This document shows, piece after piece, positions 1 through 11,610 of a stretch of 64,000 nucleotides of DNA. Under the pieces are notes generated by a model that ran no database searches, was not told where the DNA came from, and was given only the letters and a program-made list of their open reading frames with translations. The stretch is from contig CM063510.1 of NCBI GenBank assembly GCA_032207245.1, positions 155,810,948-155,874,947 of the forward strand, in the 5' to 3' direction. The translations under genes were made by a program, and so were the position numbers. The DNA is from Pardosa pseudoannulata (lineage: Eukaryota; Arthropoda; Arachnida; Araneae; Lycosidae). Positions within the stretch are counted from its first letter, which is position 1. Every line of letters begins with the position of its first letter.

Positions 1-837
1 CCCAACTACACCCAAAACTTGCTTACCTCTGCAAATTTGCTGATGGAAGGTAAAATACGCGTTTGACGAATTTGGCCCTAAATTTCATTGGCTCCTAGAA
101 GTCAATTAAATTGCTTTTAGGATTTTTGCTGAATCCCTTCAATTCTTACTGATAGAACTTACTTTTCTCCCATAGTGTTATGTATAAAAAAATAGTTTGT
201 TCTTGAATTCTGTAGTATTTTAATCCTTTAACTTAAGTTTAAAGTATATTGTATTAATTAAAATGTTGTATTCTGTGCTTCTTCTCACTGAACTCATGGT
301 TTCTAATTTTATTTTATTATTTTTTGGCATTGTAACTTCTGTTAGTAAAATTCTCAGTCCTCATTATCGTACTTAACACATTGACGGACAATAGGAATAA
401 GTTCGAAAATTAACACTATATATTTTGTAATTTTTAGAATATTAGAAGTATAGTTTTACTCTTCCTGCTTAAAAAAACTAAATTTTGATTAATTCAGCAC
501 CTTTAATTAGGTTGCGGCTATAACAGTCATGGCGTCAGCGTACTCTAGATACTATGTAAAGGGACGATGGCGGCTATAACAGCAAAAATTTTAAAACGGG
601 AATGACAAGTTTAATGACTCAAATAAGCAATTTTTTGTGTGCAAAAGTATTTTTGGGAGTTTTACAAGAAATGTTAGTTTATAATCAAACAAAAATAAAT
701 AAATGACAAAAAAAATTATTAGTAATTATTACACAATATTTTAGGTATGCTATGCTTCAAACCATAGTGCAGGACACAGTGCAGGTTTTGACTGTTATTA
801 CGGTTTTCGTCATTTAAGACTGTCAACATTTGTAGTA
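1..837. other. AT-rich stretch, nothing assignable
   Basis: No open frame with recognisable protein features and no clear repeat boundary. A short phrase, GCGGCTATAACAG, occurs twice (near 513 and 569), suggesting a small local duplication. I see no gene here. Confidence 0.4.
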
Positions 838-960
838 AAAACTAGTAAGTACACGATTTTTAATAGGTTTAAAAAATCTAGCAAATGCACATTGGAAAAA
901 TTTAAAGGAGTGGCTTCCGACCCCTTAAACCGTATGAATATGCCCTTGGCTTCTAAGGAT
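838..960 (-). mobile_element. hAT transposon fragment (family hAT-W)
   Basis: This stretch matches the hAT copy at 11460-11600 almost base for base in places: both carry AAACTAGT, then a TTTTAATA-GTTTAAAAAATCT stretch, then a GGAG-GACC-CCTTA-CC block. In the family the block lies just upstream of the C-terminal dimerisation domain. No open frame survives. It is cut on its right by the 173-bp tandem repeat. Confidence 0.55.
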
Positions 961-1013
961 CTTAGTCTAATCCTGTCTGTGGTCTACACGATTCCAAGTC
1001 CTGCTGTCAATAA

Positions 1014-1505
1014 CTTGGTTTTGAATCCATGGAGTGTAGGTGCACCCTACCAGTCTGTCAGGGTTACCCTTTAGGGTGCAACATGGAAGGAACATTTCAG
1101 AATTTCATTTTATTTTTACCCTTAATACTCATGTAGTCCCGTGGACCTGCTACTTCAAGAAGATTGCAACACACTCACGTCAACAAGTTGGTTTCGAATC
1201 CATGGAGTGTGGATGCACCCTACCAGTCTGTCAGGGTTACCCTTGAGGGTGCAACATGGAAGTAACATTTCAGAATTTCATTTTATTTTTACCCTTAATA
1301 CTCATGTAGTCCCGTGGACTTGCTGCTTCAAGAAGATTGCAACACACTCACGTCAACAAGTTGGTTTCGAATCCAAGGAGTGTTGGTTCACTCTATTTGT
1401 CTCTCAGGGTTACCACTGAGGGTGCAGCATGGAAGAATTCATTTTATATTTTCAGAATTTATTTTGCTTTTATCCTTTAATACTCATATAGTCCGTGGTC
1501 CCAAA
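1014..1505. repeat. Tandem repeat, 173-bp unit, about 2.8 copies
   Basis: The phrase TTGGTTT[T/C]GAATCCA starts at about 1015, 1188 and 1361, giving an exact 173-bp period. Each unit carries a CAGTCTGTCAGGGTTACC-like block, then ATTTCAGAATTTCATTTTA and a TACTCATGTAGTCC block. Units 1 and 2 differ by only a few bases. Unit 3 is more diverged and breaks off near 1500. The short overlapping frames in this region repeat with the same period and are by-products of the tandem array, not genes. Confidence 0.9.
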
Positions 1506-2029
1506 AGACGCTTGTGAAATCTCAAATTTTTTAAGTCATTAAATTTTCTTTTGTGAGGAATTTCCCCATTCGAAGAGATGTTACAAGATTATTCGTTTGA
1601 AGAAATGTTGCACTGTTTTCATAGACACTCACATACTATCCGCTACTACAGTCATAGAAAGAAGAGGGAACATAGAGATGATTTTGCGTTAACCGAATAT
1701 CGTATCGTGTCATTCAATAAGGTGAAAAAACAAAACAAAAATTACCTTAAAGGAGATTGGAAGCATCAAAAGTTGTATTAAGGAAATTGGGTGAAATATA
1801 AACCAAATAGTTTTTTACACTTATTATATAACATTTATTCATAGCAGACATATATTGTTAAGCAGAAGTTTTACTGTTTTTTTTTTATGGATGGAGGTGA
1901 TTTGAACTTTTAATTCACTAAGATATTATACGTAAGCTATCCTAAATTTGCAATTACTATTAAGAAATAACCCAGATATGTGGATAAAATTTATTTTGTA
2001 TTGCATTGATGAATTCTTATGTTTATAAT
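1506..2029. other. Unassigned AT-rich stretch
   Basis: A short plus-strand frame covers 1578-1781, but it has no domain signature and no similarity that I recognise. Nothing else is supportable. Confidence 0.35.
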
Positions 2030-2936
2030 GGTGCAAGGATGTATTTCGAGGGAAGAGGGGAGGTCTCCGGTGGGTCTAGACACTCCCCAAAATATTTTCA
2101 ATGTACGTATGCTTTACAAAATTTTTTAAACTTGCCTTAAAACTTCTGCATATCAATAGTTCTTATTGCAAGTGTTGAAGAAAAATGGTTTTCAACCATG
2201 AAAACAGTAAAAACATCTCTTCGCAACAGAACTAGTCGCTAAAGGTTTATAAATTTAGCATTACTTTCGGTGCATGTAGTCAGAATTATAAATGTGAATA
2301 AGCTCATCATAAAATCTGAAAGAATTAGTTTACTTCTAGACACCAACAGAATATTGGCATAATCAGTAATTCATTAAATATTTACTTCTACGAGTTACTG
2401 ATTATGCCATTCTGTTTTCGAATTTTGTTATACAAGACATGTAATTTGTAAAAGAGAAATAAAAGGATATGCCAGAATTCCTTTCTGTATATTCTTTTTT
2501 ATTTTTCCAGTTATTCATAAAATTACTTTAGTTTAAATGCGTCTGGTATATGCTGGAGCGTAAATTAGATAGGCTCCACTATTTATCAGATAAGTTTAAA
2601 CTTTGTAAAAACTTAAAGCGTAAATTAAAGAACACAATGTGGTTGGAGATATATTTTAGAAGATACAATGAAATTATGTATAGTGTTTCTGATTCGTTTT
2701 ATGACGTACTTACATATGTTTACAAAACTATGTATAAGACTATACATAACGTCTTATACATAAGTTATACTATGTAAAACTATGTATAATTTATAAGACG
2801 TATGTATGTATTTTGTATGTGTGTGTGTGTGTAATGAAAATATTTTATGAGATTGAAAGATCACCGTACTTTGTTTACTGTACGAGTTGGATTAAGACTT
2901 TAGACCCTCAGAAAAAAAAATCTAGTGACGTCACTG
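2030..2936 (+). mobile_element. hAT transposon 3' fragment (hAT-W copy A)
   Basis: This is a decayed 3' end of a hAT superfamily DNA transposon. At 2190-2243 the frame reads WFSTMKTVKTSLRNRTSR then stop. After a frame break it continues as FINLALLSVHVVRIINV. Together these are the hallmark of the hAT C-terminal dimerisation region (S-F-S-x-M-K-R-x-K, then L-x-x-L-A-L-L-S-x-H). About 650 bp of non-coding 3' sequence follows. The copy ends in GTGACGTCACTG at 2925-2936, the reverse of the CAGTGACGTA-type terminal repeat shared with other copies. Stops and frameshifts make it inactive. The 5' catalytic part is missing. Confidence 0.8.
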
Positions 2937-2952
2937 GCAGCAGACATAGAAT

Positions 2953-3635
2953 ACCCTATATAATAATAGCCTAAGTTATCTGTCCGTCTGTCCACGAATT
3001 TTTGAAGCGGTTGGTCCTGGTATGGAAATAGGCGTCCATATTAGATTCTTAATGAGTTAGGGTTAGCAACATTCAAAGCGAATAAAGTTTAGCTTCTTAA
3101 CTATCGATCTGATTCTAAAATAAATTGGTGTAAATATGCTTCATATCACAGCGAAAGATACTGTCATCTTTAAAACGTTCGAAATCCACTCCTTTCCCCC
3201 CTTTTCTAGAGTTTAATGCGATTATTTCAAACCCTATTTTCCCCGGTTAAGAGCAGGCGATTAAATTTATCAATTTATTACATAATAAATAAATGAAAAT
3301 AACATTTTTTTTCTATCATTATGACGTCATTCCTTTAACCCTCTCTTTGAATCATTTCTTGTTTTAAATTATTTAAATATCGTTTGCATTATTGTCATAC
3401 TTTTTATCACTGAACTTAGATATTACGTAATTAATTTTCTTTTATATTTGACCTAAATAATAGATTATGTACGTATGTGTTAATTTAAAGTTTAATCATC
3501 GATTATTTTTGGCTGCAAGATAATTCTCAGCCAAAAAACAAACCATTTTTTTTTACCTGCCTCATAGGGTACTTTACAATTCTGGAAAATTAAAAATTTT
3601 ACTGATCCCGTCATATGGCGGGCTTTATGCTAGTA
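2953..3635 (+). repeat. Dispersed repeat X, plus copy
   Basis: This 0.68-kb repeat also occurs inverted at 17931-18912. Shared landmarks in order: CCCTATATAATAATAG, TGTCCGTCTGTCC, a GCGGTTGG-CCTGG block, TTCTAAAATAAATTGGT, CTTCATATCACAGC, CCGGTTAAGAGCAGGCGAT, ATGACGTCATTCCTTTAACC, and finally GTCATATG-CGGG with GCTAGTA at the end. It has no coding capacity. A terminal CTAGTA with a nearby short hairpin resembles tails of some RTE-derived or Helitron-like repeats, but I cannot assign a class. Confidence 0.8.
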
Positions 3636-4692
3636 AATTGATAGTATACTAATAAAAGGATATCAGAAACTAAAAACAGTTACGGATCTGAGAGTTCTAA
3701 CACTAAATAAATGTTATATGTTTAGAGATAGTAATAAGCACAAAAGTGCGGTGAGAATTTTTTTTACTGCTTTCAAATCTTAGCAAGCAGCAATATATGC
3801 AAAGCTAACGTAAGGACCAAATAAAAAGACTTGCTCTACGTTGATATACTTTCTGGAACATAGATTCTCTTATAGATTTAAGCAAGAAGGACTCACACAT
3901 AAAGCGTCTCGGATTGAGAGCCGGGTTACCCGGATCATGGAATGATTATGGGCGATGACATTCACCTCTATATTTCCAATGTCATTACTAACGGAAACCA
4001 GGGTTAAGATCATCTGCCCCGTCGTTTTCACTCTACCCCTTTTTTTTTCACTTCTGCTCACTGGGAAAGGAAGTACACGTTGAAAAAAGGGGGTTGAATA
4101 TTCTTCACTTTCCCTTTCTTCTGAGATGGAGTCGCGGAAGCGGGGTTCACCTTGAGGGACTGTTCTGCTGCCCTTGGGGAAGGCAACCCCTTTCCTTTCC
4201 TTTTCTCGGCTCCGACCCCTTTTTCCTCAGCTTTCGTTCTTACAAGCTTTTGTTCTCCTTAACCTTCCGGTTTAAGTGGCTTCCAATAAAAAAATTAAAT
4301 AAAAAAAATATTGAAAACATCCATGTACTGGCAGGTTTTGTGTTCAAAGGTATGTCAGGTGTTGCCGAGTTTCCGGAGGTATTTCGTACACGCTACGCAG
4401 TCACTGTTTACATGTGCTAGATGTGAAACTGTAACAATAGCACAACTCCATTCCGTCAGTAAGGCGGTATGTTGGAAGGTATATACACATACATATATAT
4501 TATATTACAAAATATAACGGTTACTGACTTGCTGATGGCGTCCTGTTCGAAATGTGTACATTTAGAGCAAAAAGACTTCCATATTTTTGTTCTCCAATTC
4601 GTTTTTATCTCATTGGATTACTTTGTATATCACCATTGAGGCTGCAAGCCATCTTCGGTAAACATAGCAGTAAGTTTACAATTTTTTCTTAG
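3636..4692. other. Unassigned stretch
   Basis: Moderately GC-richer than its surroundings between about 3880 and 4420. Open frames on both strands lack domains, conserved motifs or plausible starts. It could be an old repeat or an exon of an unrecognised gene; I see no support for either. Confidence 0.3.
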
Positions 4693-4853
4693 TTAACCCT
4701 TTACCTGTCCTATACATCACATATGATACACTTATATAAAGCTTTATACGCTTGTATATCATATGCGATTTATCATATGATTTTTTCAGTTATATGTATG
4801 AAATACATACGAGATATAATTATTCTGTTGTATAGGGACAGTCAAAGGGTTGA
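4693..4853. mobile_element. TTAA-flanked piggyBac-like MITE (TTAA-1 copy a)
   Basis: It starts TTAACCCTTTACCTGTCC and ends GACAGTCAAAGGGTTGA, an inverted match with one degraded TTAA. TTAA target duplication plus a CCCTTT terminal repeat is the signature of the piggyBac superfamily. The interior is palindromic AT-rich sequence with CATATGATACAC and GCTTTATACGCTTGTAT, shared with copies at 17031, 21200, 30504, 46136, 47049, 57405 and 58722. It has no coding capacity, so it would have been moved by a transposase encoded elsewhere. Confidence 0.75.
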
Positions 4854-4861
4854 CCCCTTAA

Positions 4862-4932
4862 CGTGCACGCTCGAGTTAACTCGAGAGCATTAAACTGGCC
4901 AAACTGTGCACACTCGAGATAATTCGAGCAGC
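4862..4932. repeat. Paired XhoI-type palindromes in a direct repeat
   Basis: A perfect 16-bp palindrome, CTCGAGTTAACTCGAG, lies at 4870-4885. A near-copy, CTCGAGATAATTCGAG, lies at 4913-4928, 43 bp away. The left copy is preceded by GTGCACG and the right by GTGCACA, so they form a direct repeat of about 24 bp. The site abuts the end of the TTAA-1 MITE and starts with CCTTAACG, so it may be the end of another TTAA element. Confidence 0.7.
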
Positions 4933-4945
4933 GTTGTACTTTTGT

Positions 4946-5689
<744 letters not shown>

Positions 5690-5699
5690 AGTATCAAGG

Positions 5700-6431
5700 A
5701 CATATTTACAGCTAAGGGTGGAGAAATCCGAGAGGGGGGGGAGGTCTATACCCAATCTAAATATGTATAATGTGTACATTAAAATATTTTTAACATTAAA
5801 ATTTGCTTAGATTAGTTTTTACTGCAAGTGATGACAGATCGTTTTCAACCATGAAAAGAGTAAAAACATTTCTTCGCAATAGAACTTTTGGTCTATATAG
5901 GAATGACTATAAATGCGACTAGTTTTGTTCAATTGGTTTGATCAATTTGGTTTTAAAGTCTAGGCTAATTAATTTGGTATTATAAAATGGTAGTTTATAA
6001 ATTGCTGGTTATGCCATACTTTCCGAATTTTGTTGTCATCCAAGTTATGCAATTTTGCAAAAGAAAAATGAAACTGTCATGATTTTTTTTCCAATATGTT
6101 TTTATTTTATATTCCTATTTATAAAATGTAGTTCAATTTCATCTGGTAAATACTGTAACTTAAATTGAGCATATTCCTGTTTTTACTAGGCAAATTTAAA
6201 TTTGGTAAAAATTTAGAGCGTAAATTAAAAGACACAGTATGATTTCAAATGTATTTTTCAAGATACAATGAAGTGACATATATAGTTGCTGAACCATTTA
6301 ATGACGTATTTATGCATACATGCAAAACTATGGATGTATGTATAAGACATGTATGCATGTATGTTTGTACTTTGTATGTGATGAAAATTTTTGGACCTTT
6401 TCACGAAAAAAAAATTCTGTCTACGTCACTG
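5700..6431 (+). mobile_element. hAT transposon 3' fragment (hAT-W copy B)
   Basis: At about 5841-5888 the frame reads SFSTMKRVKTFLRNRT, the best preserved hAT dimerisation motif in the window. Upstream is the family's GAGAGGGGGGGAGGTC block. Downstream come TTATAAATTGCTGGTTATGCC, AAAATGTAGTTCAATTTC and a TATGCATACATGCAAAAC block, all in the same order as in copies A and G. The copy ends at CTACGTCACTG (6421-6431), the reversed terminal repeat. The reading frame is broken after the motif. Confidence 0.8.
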
Positions 6432-6532
6432 TCCAGTAGTATAAGGAAGAAATTATTAGGATTTCAGAAACTCCGTGGTTTGCTATGCTCTGGAAATGTC
6501 TATCTGTTATGAACTGTCTGTATGGAACCCAT

Positions 6533-7176
6533 TAATCCTTTGCCTTAAAACAACGTATGGGAGACGGGATCGTACTGCTGTGCCTAAAATGAGAACCTCG
6601 TATCACACACGCGATGATTCTGTCTGGCCAAATGTGAAAAGCTAGTATCAGACAAGTTATTGTTTTTTAGGCGATGAAGTTTTTGTTTTTGCATTATTGT
6701 TTGTTACAGTTGCAATATAAGAATTGGTCGTTTATTCTTAGGTGTGATCGCAATGGAGTATTATATTAAATGCAATAAATAATTAACTGTTGGTGCTTAA
6801 AAAATTCTTTAAAAAATCTAAAAATTTAACCTAATGGCAAAAAGGGAAATGGATACTAATAAAGGTGCTGGAAAGTGTCCTGATGACACCTTAGAAACTG
6901 AAACAGATACCGATTTGGATACATCTGAAAATAGCATTGTAGTTTGTCCTGTAAAAAACGTGTGCAAAGTTTAGTTAGTGATAAAACTGCGTCTGGTCGC
7001 GACGCATGAGAAAAGCTTTCATCGAAAGTGGCACACAGAATCGTCGCTCGATTCATAAGGCAAGAGGTTAAACCTTTTCCTTTTGGCATTATTCCCCACT
7101 TTTTAAACAGATTTGATGCTGCTCTTGTGAGTGAAATTTGCTTAGGAAGCTTTCGTGTAATCACTGTACGTGAGTC
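6533..7176 (+). mobile_element. Possible piggyBac-like element remnant
   Basis: Position 6533 begins TTAATCCTTTGCC, similar to the ends of the TTAA elements in this window. About 300 bp inside, an ATG at 6834 opens a 46-codon frame rich in Asp, Glu and Thr (TETDTDLDTSENS), ending at a TAG at 6972-6974. An acidic N-terminus behind a TTAA-type end would fit the start of a piggyBac transposase. The frame is short, and no catalytic Asp region is visible. A second TTAA element begins at 7177. Alternative: chance ORF in unrelated repeat DNA. Confidence 0.3.
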
Positions 7177-7331
7177 TTAACACTAAACATAACCGGTCAA
7201 ATGATCGTTAATGCATATGTAAAAAATGCGATGGGTAATGAATTAAAATAGAAATAAAAGAAATAGGTATGTATTAAGTGAATAAATAAAAGAAATAGGT
7301 ATGTATTAAGTGTTGGTATGTTTAGTGTTAA
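7177..7331. mobile_element. TTAA-flanked MITE (TTAA-2 copy a)
   Basis: It starts TTAACACTAAACATAACCGG and ends GGTATGTTTAGTGTTAA. The outermost 14 bases are inverted repeats of each other, and both ends carry TTAA, consistent with a piggyBac-type non-autonomous element. The interior contains a short direct duplication, AAATAGGTATGTATTAAGTG near 7261 and 7297. A longer relative is at 16593-16850. Confidence 0.8.
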
Positions 7332-9683
7332 AGGATGTGTTCGAAATATTTTCCTCTTACGCAATATAAGCAAATTTTCACGGTTCTGTAGGATCCAATT
7401 TTCGGGTATGTCTGTATATCACCTTAGAGGCTCCTTTTTATATTCGTTTAAACTTTGAATACCGTAAAACTAGATGCTTGTCGTTTCTATTCTTTCACTT
7501 TTTTGTTTGTTTCTTTGCGAAATATTCCCGTTTTTCAAAACGCGAAGGATATTCCGTGCACGGTTTTAATGGTAGTCAAAAAAGGTTTACGATTTTTGCC
7601 GGTTCCAATATTAAATTAAATGGGTCAGAGGCTGAACTGTTTACTTTTTTAATGTGAGATTTATGTACTAAAAGTTGAATATAGCAAAATGTACTTATCT
7701 TGTTAGTAAAGAAATTTCCGTGATTAGGCTTACATAAATTTTGAGAGATTGCACAAAAAAATTTTTCGCAAGCCATTAACTCCTAGCGTTTTTCAGGACA
7801 CTTAAAAAATAATTTGTAGAACTTTTGTTTTCTTAGAACGAATTTTTCATTCTGGTTAAAGTAGAGGACAGTCGTATAAAAGGTCCCATAACATTTTCGA
7901 GTACCTGGAACTATTCATAATTCTGTCATTTCAATGGGCACTTTAGGATTTTTCGAGTCTCGCTCAGGAATCTGTCTTTTTAAAAAGTACACCGACTTAA
8001 AATAGGGCGAATAGCTCTATCTATTATTAAACTTTACTTAATTTACATAGTATAACAAATAATTATCAGGGAAATTTCCTTTATTATACAAATGACATTC
8101 TACGATGTGTAAAATACAGCCAATCCCCGATGAGTACGCATTGAAAGTTGTTTAAATTTTAAACATATATTAATTTTTATATAGAAAAAAAGTAGGCATT
8201 TATCCGTTAACCGAGTATAAGGGTAAATCGCTACACTGCGAAATATAGCATTTTTACACAGCATTATTTATATTAAATTAAAATAACTCGTAAAAACGTT
8301 TTCGAAAGATCACGTGCTGTTATCAATTATGTACACCCAGATCGAAGGCTGGACACGAAGCGAAAAGTTAGAAATAGGGTTTAAAAGCAGTACCTAAGTA
8401 GATTACATTAGTGTAGTTGAGGTTTAACCTTTTAAAGTACATAATTAAATTTTTTTTTGAATTTTAATGAAATTAGGTAATAAATGTTATATATGAACCT
8501 TATAAATAATAACTATATGAAAAAAAATTTTCTTTGGGATTATTGCTTTTTTGTTCAGGGTGGGGGGTTAACTGCGAAACTAACCCCTTGTACACGCGTG
8601 AAAACAATTCTTTCGTAACATTTTAAATATATTTGAAGAATACTGAATAATTCTCATTAAAATTATCTAATAAATGAATAGCTAACCAATTTACAAGTTT
8701 TGTTTTAGGTAGGTATTTCTTATTTGGAGACTAAAGGAGAAAAATCAGATTTGTGCTTTATGTAAAGCAAGTTTAAACACCTATATTTCAAAGAGAAAAA
8801 TAAATTAAGTGTAGTTATATAATTCGTTAAAAATTTAAAACGCTAAAAATATAGATAGTCTAAAAAATTCATTCATATGCCTAGAGAAGGAGAGATAAAA
8901 ATATTTTAACAGGGGGTTTCGCAACGAAATCACTGTCCGTTAAAGGGTTAAACCGAGGATGTGCAACAGCAACAAACAGGTTGGAATGAACAAAAATATC
9001 CATTCAGTCGAAAGAGTTTGAATATAAAAGTGTATGTCTAGTCTGATGCTTTGATGTAAATTTATATAGGGGTAAAAGGGAGGTCGTAATTATTGAAAAC
9101 ATCTGAAAATTTGAAGGTATCCTGTCCCCTTAATTCTATACTGGGCAAGATAAGGATACTTTATAAATTAAATAAAATGCACTATTCTCTTAGCGCATGT
9201 TGACGTTTCGTGTTGGTTTTATATTTATTGAAATATATAAATGTCTTTATACACGTTTAATGAACCAATCTCAAATAATTCTATTCTCCTAAGTACACGA
9301 AATCTGCTTTTTCCTCATTTCGTCGTGGTTCACAGTGGATCAGACAAAAGAAATGCTTAAAAACTAACATTAAGAGGTAGAAAAAACGTAGTAAGCATAT
9401 AATGTTTACTGTAGATATTAGAAGATGTCGGAACTTTTTGATGTTGCCGTATCTCCATGTTAGGCTATCATTAGAATCTTTCTGGATAGCACGAATTCCG
9501 GTTCCTATACACGATAGTAGAACACTTGTATGGAGCTTCTGACGTTGTGTGATAAAATAATAGATATTTACATCCGGGAACATCTCCATGATAACTTTTT
9601 TTATTATTGATTTAATTGTAGATGGTAGCAAATAACTCCCGGGTTATTCAAAAGGGGGCTTGTATATTTATTATGTGAGCTAC
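7332..9683. other. Unassigned 2.3-kb AT-rich stretch
   Basis: No domain-bearing frame. Two TTAA-adjacent sequences, GGGGTTAACTGCGAAACTAA near 8565 and a GTTTCGCAACG...AAAGGGTTAA stretch ending near 8951, share an inverted GCGAAAC core. They could be the ends of a decayed TTAA element of about 385 bp, but the match is weak. Nothing else is supportable. Confidence 0.3.
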
Positions 9684-9825
9684 CAGTGACAAAGCCAGAA
9701 TATTTTGGCGGGAAGAGTCAAATATCTTAATCTAAAGTACAGCTATCTCTCAATCTCATAAAAAATATTTTTTCATTACACACACATACATACTACAAGT
9801 ACGTAATAAAATAAATGTTATACAT

Positions 9826-9842
9826 AGTCCATTGTTTTGCAT
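9826..9842. repeat. Target-site duplication, left copy
   Basis: AGTCCATTGTTTTGCAT occurs exactly here and again at 10957-10973. In other hAT-W copies (for example around 6312-6335, reverse complement) this phrase is single copy and continues straight into GCATACATAAA, so the second copy arose with the insertion. Confidence 0.85.
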
Positions 9843-10035
9843 AATAAATGAAGGCTTGAAAATCTTTACAGATGGAAGCAAAATGGAAACAGGAACGGCT
9901 TATGGTTATGTAATAATAAAAAGAAATAAGATAGTATATACCTGTAAAACAAAATTGCATTGTCATAATACTGCATTTCAGGCTGAGGGGTCTGCAATAC
10001 TTGATTCCCTCAGAAAGATAAAACAATTGAGTGAA

Positions 10036-10070
<35 letters not shown>

Positions 10071-10445
10071 CATGTATATGTATATGTGCATGTATATGTA
10101 TATGTGCATGTATATGTATATGTGCATGTATATGTATATATCTGCATGTATATGTATATATCTGCATGTATATGTATATATGCATGTATATGTATATATG
10201 CATGTATATGTATATATATGCATGTATATGTATATATGCATGTATATGTATATATGCATGTATATGTATATATGCATGTATATGTATATATGTATGTATA
10301 TGTATATGTGTATGTATATATGTATATATATATATATATGTATATGTATATATGTATTTATATATGTACGTATATATGTATATGTATATATGTATGTATA
10401 TATGTATATGTATATATGTATGTATGTATGTATATATATGTATAT

Positions 10446-10502
<57 letters not shown>

Positions 10503-10523
10503 TACACACACATATATACATAC

Positions 10524-10560
<37 letters not shown>

Positions 10561-10956
10561 CCAACCTACTTGTATAGAATTGGAAAACAAGATTCACCAA
10601 ACTGTAAATGTGGAATGATAGGCAACCCTCAGCATTACATGCAAGTAAGATGTAATCTCGTTCCGATTTTTATTAAAAAATACGAAAACGAAACACAGAT
10701 CAAATACTTTAAAAGAATAGATAATAATAGTAATCATATTAAAATGTTAAATTCAAACTACTTTTTTATACAAATTAAATTTTAAAATTTTAAAATGAAT
10801 GAAAATATTTAATAAAAATAGTAACAGTGATAAAAAAAGTGTTTTTTTAAATTAATAATTCAGTGTATAACATTAAAATGAATAATGTCGAAAGGTTTTC
10901 CTTACCCACTTTTGCATCCATAAACTCTTCAGTTTGATGTGGGTGTGGGTCATCTA
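9843..10956 (+). mobile_element. 5'-truncated LINE: RNase H and C-terminal region
   Basis: This is a remnant of a non-LTR retrotransposon polyprotein. The frame 9835-10035 encodes an RNase H domain: [17 protein letters not shown] supplies the first catalytic Asp, and [13 protein letters not shown] the second acidic residue, as in Jockey/I-type LINEs. The frame then stays open through a microsatellite of about 520 bp. It resumes with [15 protein letters not shown] and GNPQHYM, a C-x-C-x7-H-x5-C zinc-knuckle-like motif typical of the tail of such polyproteins, and stops at 10783-10785. Reverse transcriptase and the 5' end are absent. The 17-bp target duplication around it matches target-primed insertion. 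No poly(A) tail is visible. Confidence 0.8.
10038..10558. repeat. Compound (TA)n/(TATATG)n microsatellite inside the LINE frame
   Basis: The array comprises (TA)n at both ends and GTATATGTGCATGTATAT / GTATATATGCATGTATAT repeats between. It splits the RNase H domain from the C-terminal zinc-knuckle region yet contains no stop in the LINE frame. It therefore translates as an artificial run of Tyr, Met, Cys, Ile and Val. All other long frames here, on both strands, are products of the array. Confidence 0.9.
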
Positions 10957-10973
10957 AGTCCATTGTTTTGCAT
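10957..10973. repeat. Target-site duplication, right copy
   Basis: AGTCCATTGTTTTGCAT, identical to 9826-9842. Host hAT sequence resumes with GCATACATAAACGG immediately after it. Confidence 0.85.
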
Positions 10974-11610
10974 GCATACATAAACGGATCAGCAATTGTG
11001 TACAAATTGCATGGTATTTTGAAAACTATCCTTGTAACCACAAGTTTTTACCATGCTTGAATTTGCATGGTAAGTACTGGAGCCTATTTAATTGACGCTC
11101 CAAGATTTATCAGACGAATTTGAACTAAAGTTATTTTATGAGAAACTTGGAAAATAAAAAATAAAAAAAAAAATGAGAAAGGAATTATGATATATCTTTT
11201 TATTTTCTTTTACAAGCTTACATACCTTGTATGACAACAAAATTCGAAAACAGTATGGTATAATCAGTAATTTATAAACTGACGTTTTATAGCAGTAAAT
11301 TAATTCAACCAACTTTTAAGGACAGCTTGTTCAAACCTTCATCCGAATTTATACTTATTCCTATAGGCACCTATATTTGTCAAACTTTTGTGACCAATTC
11401 TATTGAAGACATGTATTTGCTCTTTTCGTGGTTAGAAAGGATCTTTCAACAATTGCAATGGAAACTAGTGATGTACAAGTTTTAATAAGTTTAAAAAATC
11501 TTGAAATGCATATATTAAAAATATTTCGTGGAGGACCAGACCTCTTACCCTGTAAATACGTCTTTGATACGATTCTCAAATGCGTTTCGGGCTAAATCTT
11601 TGTCCGGCAG

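Larger units (their letters stand above)
9684..11610 (-). mobile_element. hAT transposon 3' fragment (hAT-W copy C), split by a LINE
   Basis: The minus-strand hAT copy starts with the terminal repeat CAGTGACAAAGCCAGAAT at 9684. It runs through the (CA)n-rich 3' sequence to 9842, resumes at 10957 and continues to about 11610. It passes the reverse complement of the dimerisation domain near 11320-11460 and the GGAGGACCAGACCTCTTACC block near 11530. The interruption at 9843-10956 is a LINE fragment flanked by a 17-bp duplication of hAT sequence. The coding part is full of stops. Confidence 0.8.

Noticed and set aside
4094..4420. 108-codon plus-strand open frame
   Set aside because: No ATG start, no domain, and composition (Phe/Leu/Pro-rich) is explained by pyrimidine-rich DNA.
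8565..8951. TTAA element between GGGGTTAACTGCGAAACTAA and AAAGGGTTAA
   Set aside because: Only a short GCGAAAC core is inverted, the ends do not otherwise match and no second copy occurs in the window.
9793..10600. Several long frames of Tyr/Ile/Met/Cys/His-rich protein on both strands
   Set aside because: They are translations of the TATATG microsatellite. Only the frame connecting the RNase H and zinc-knuckle parts has non-repeat coding sequence on both sides.
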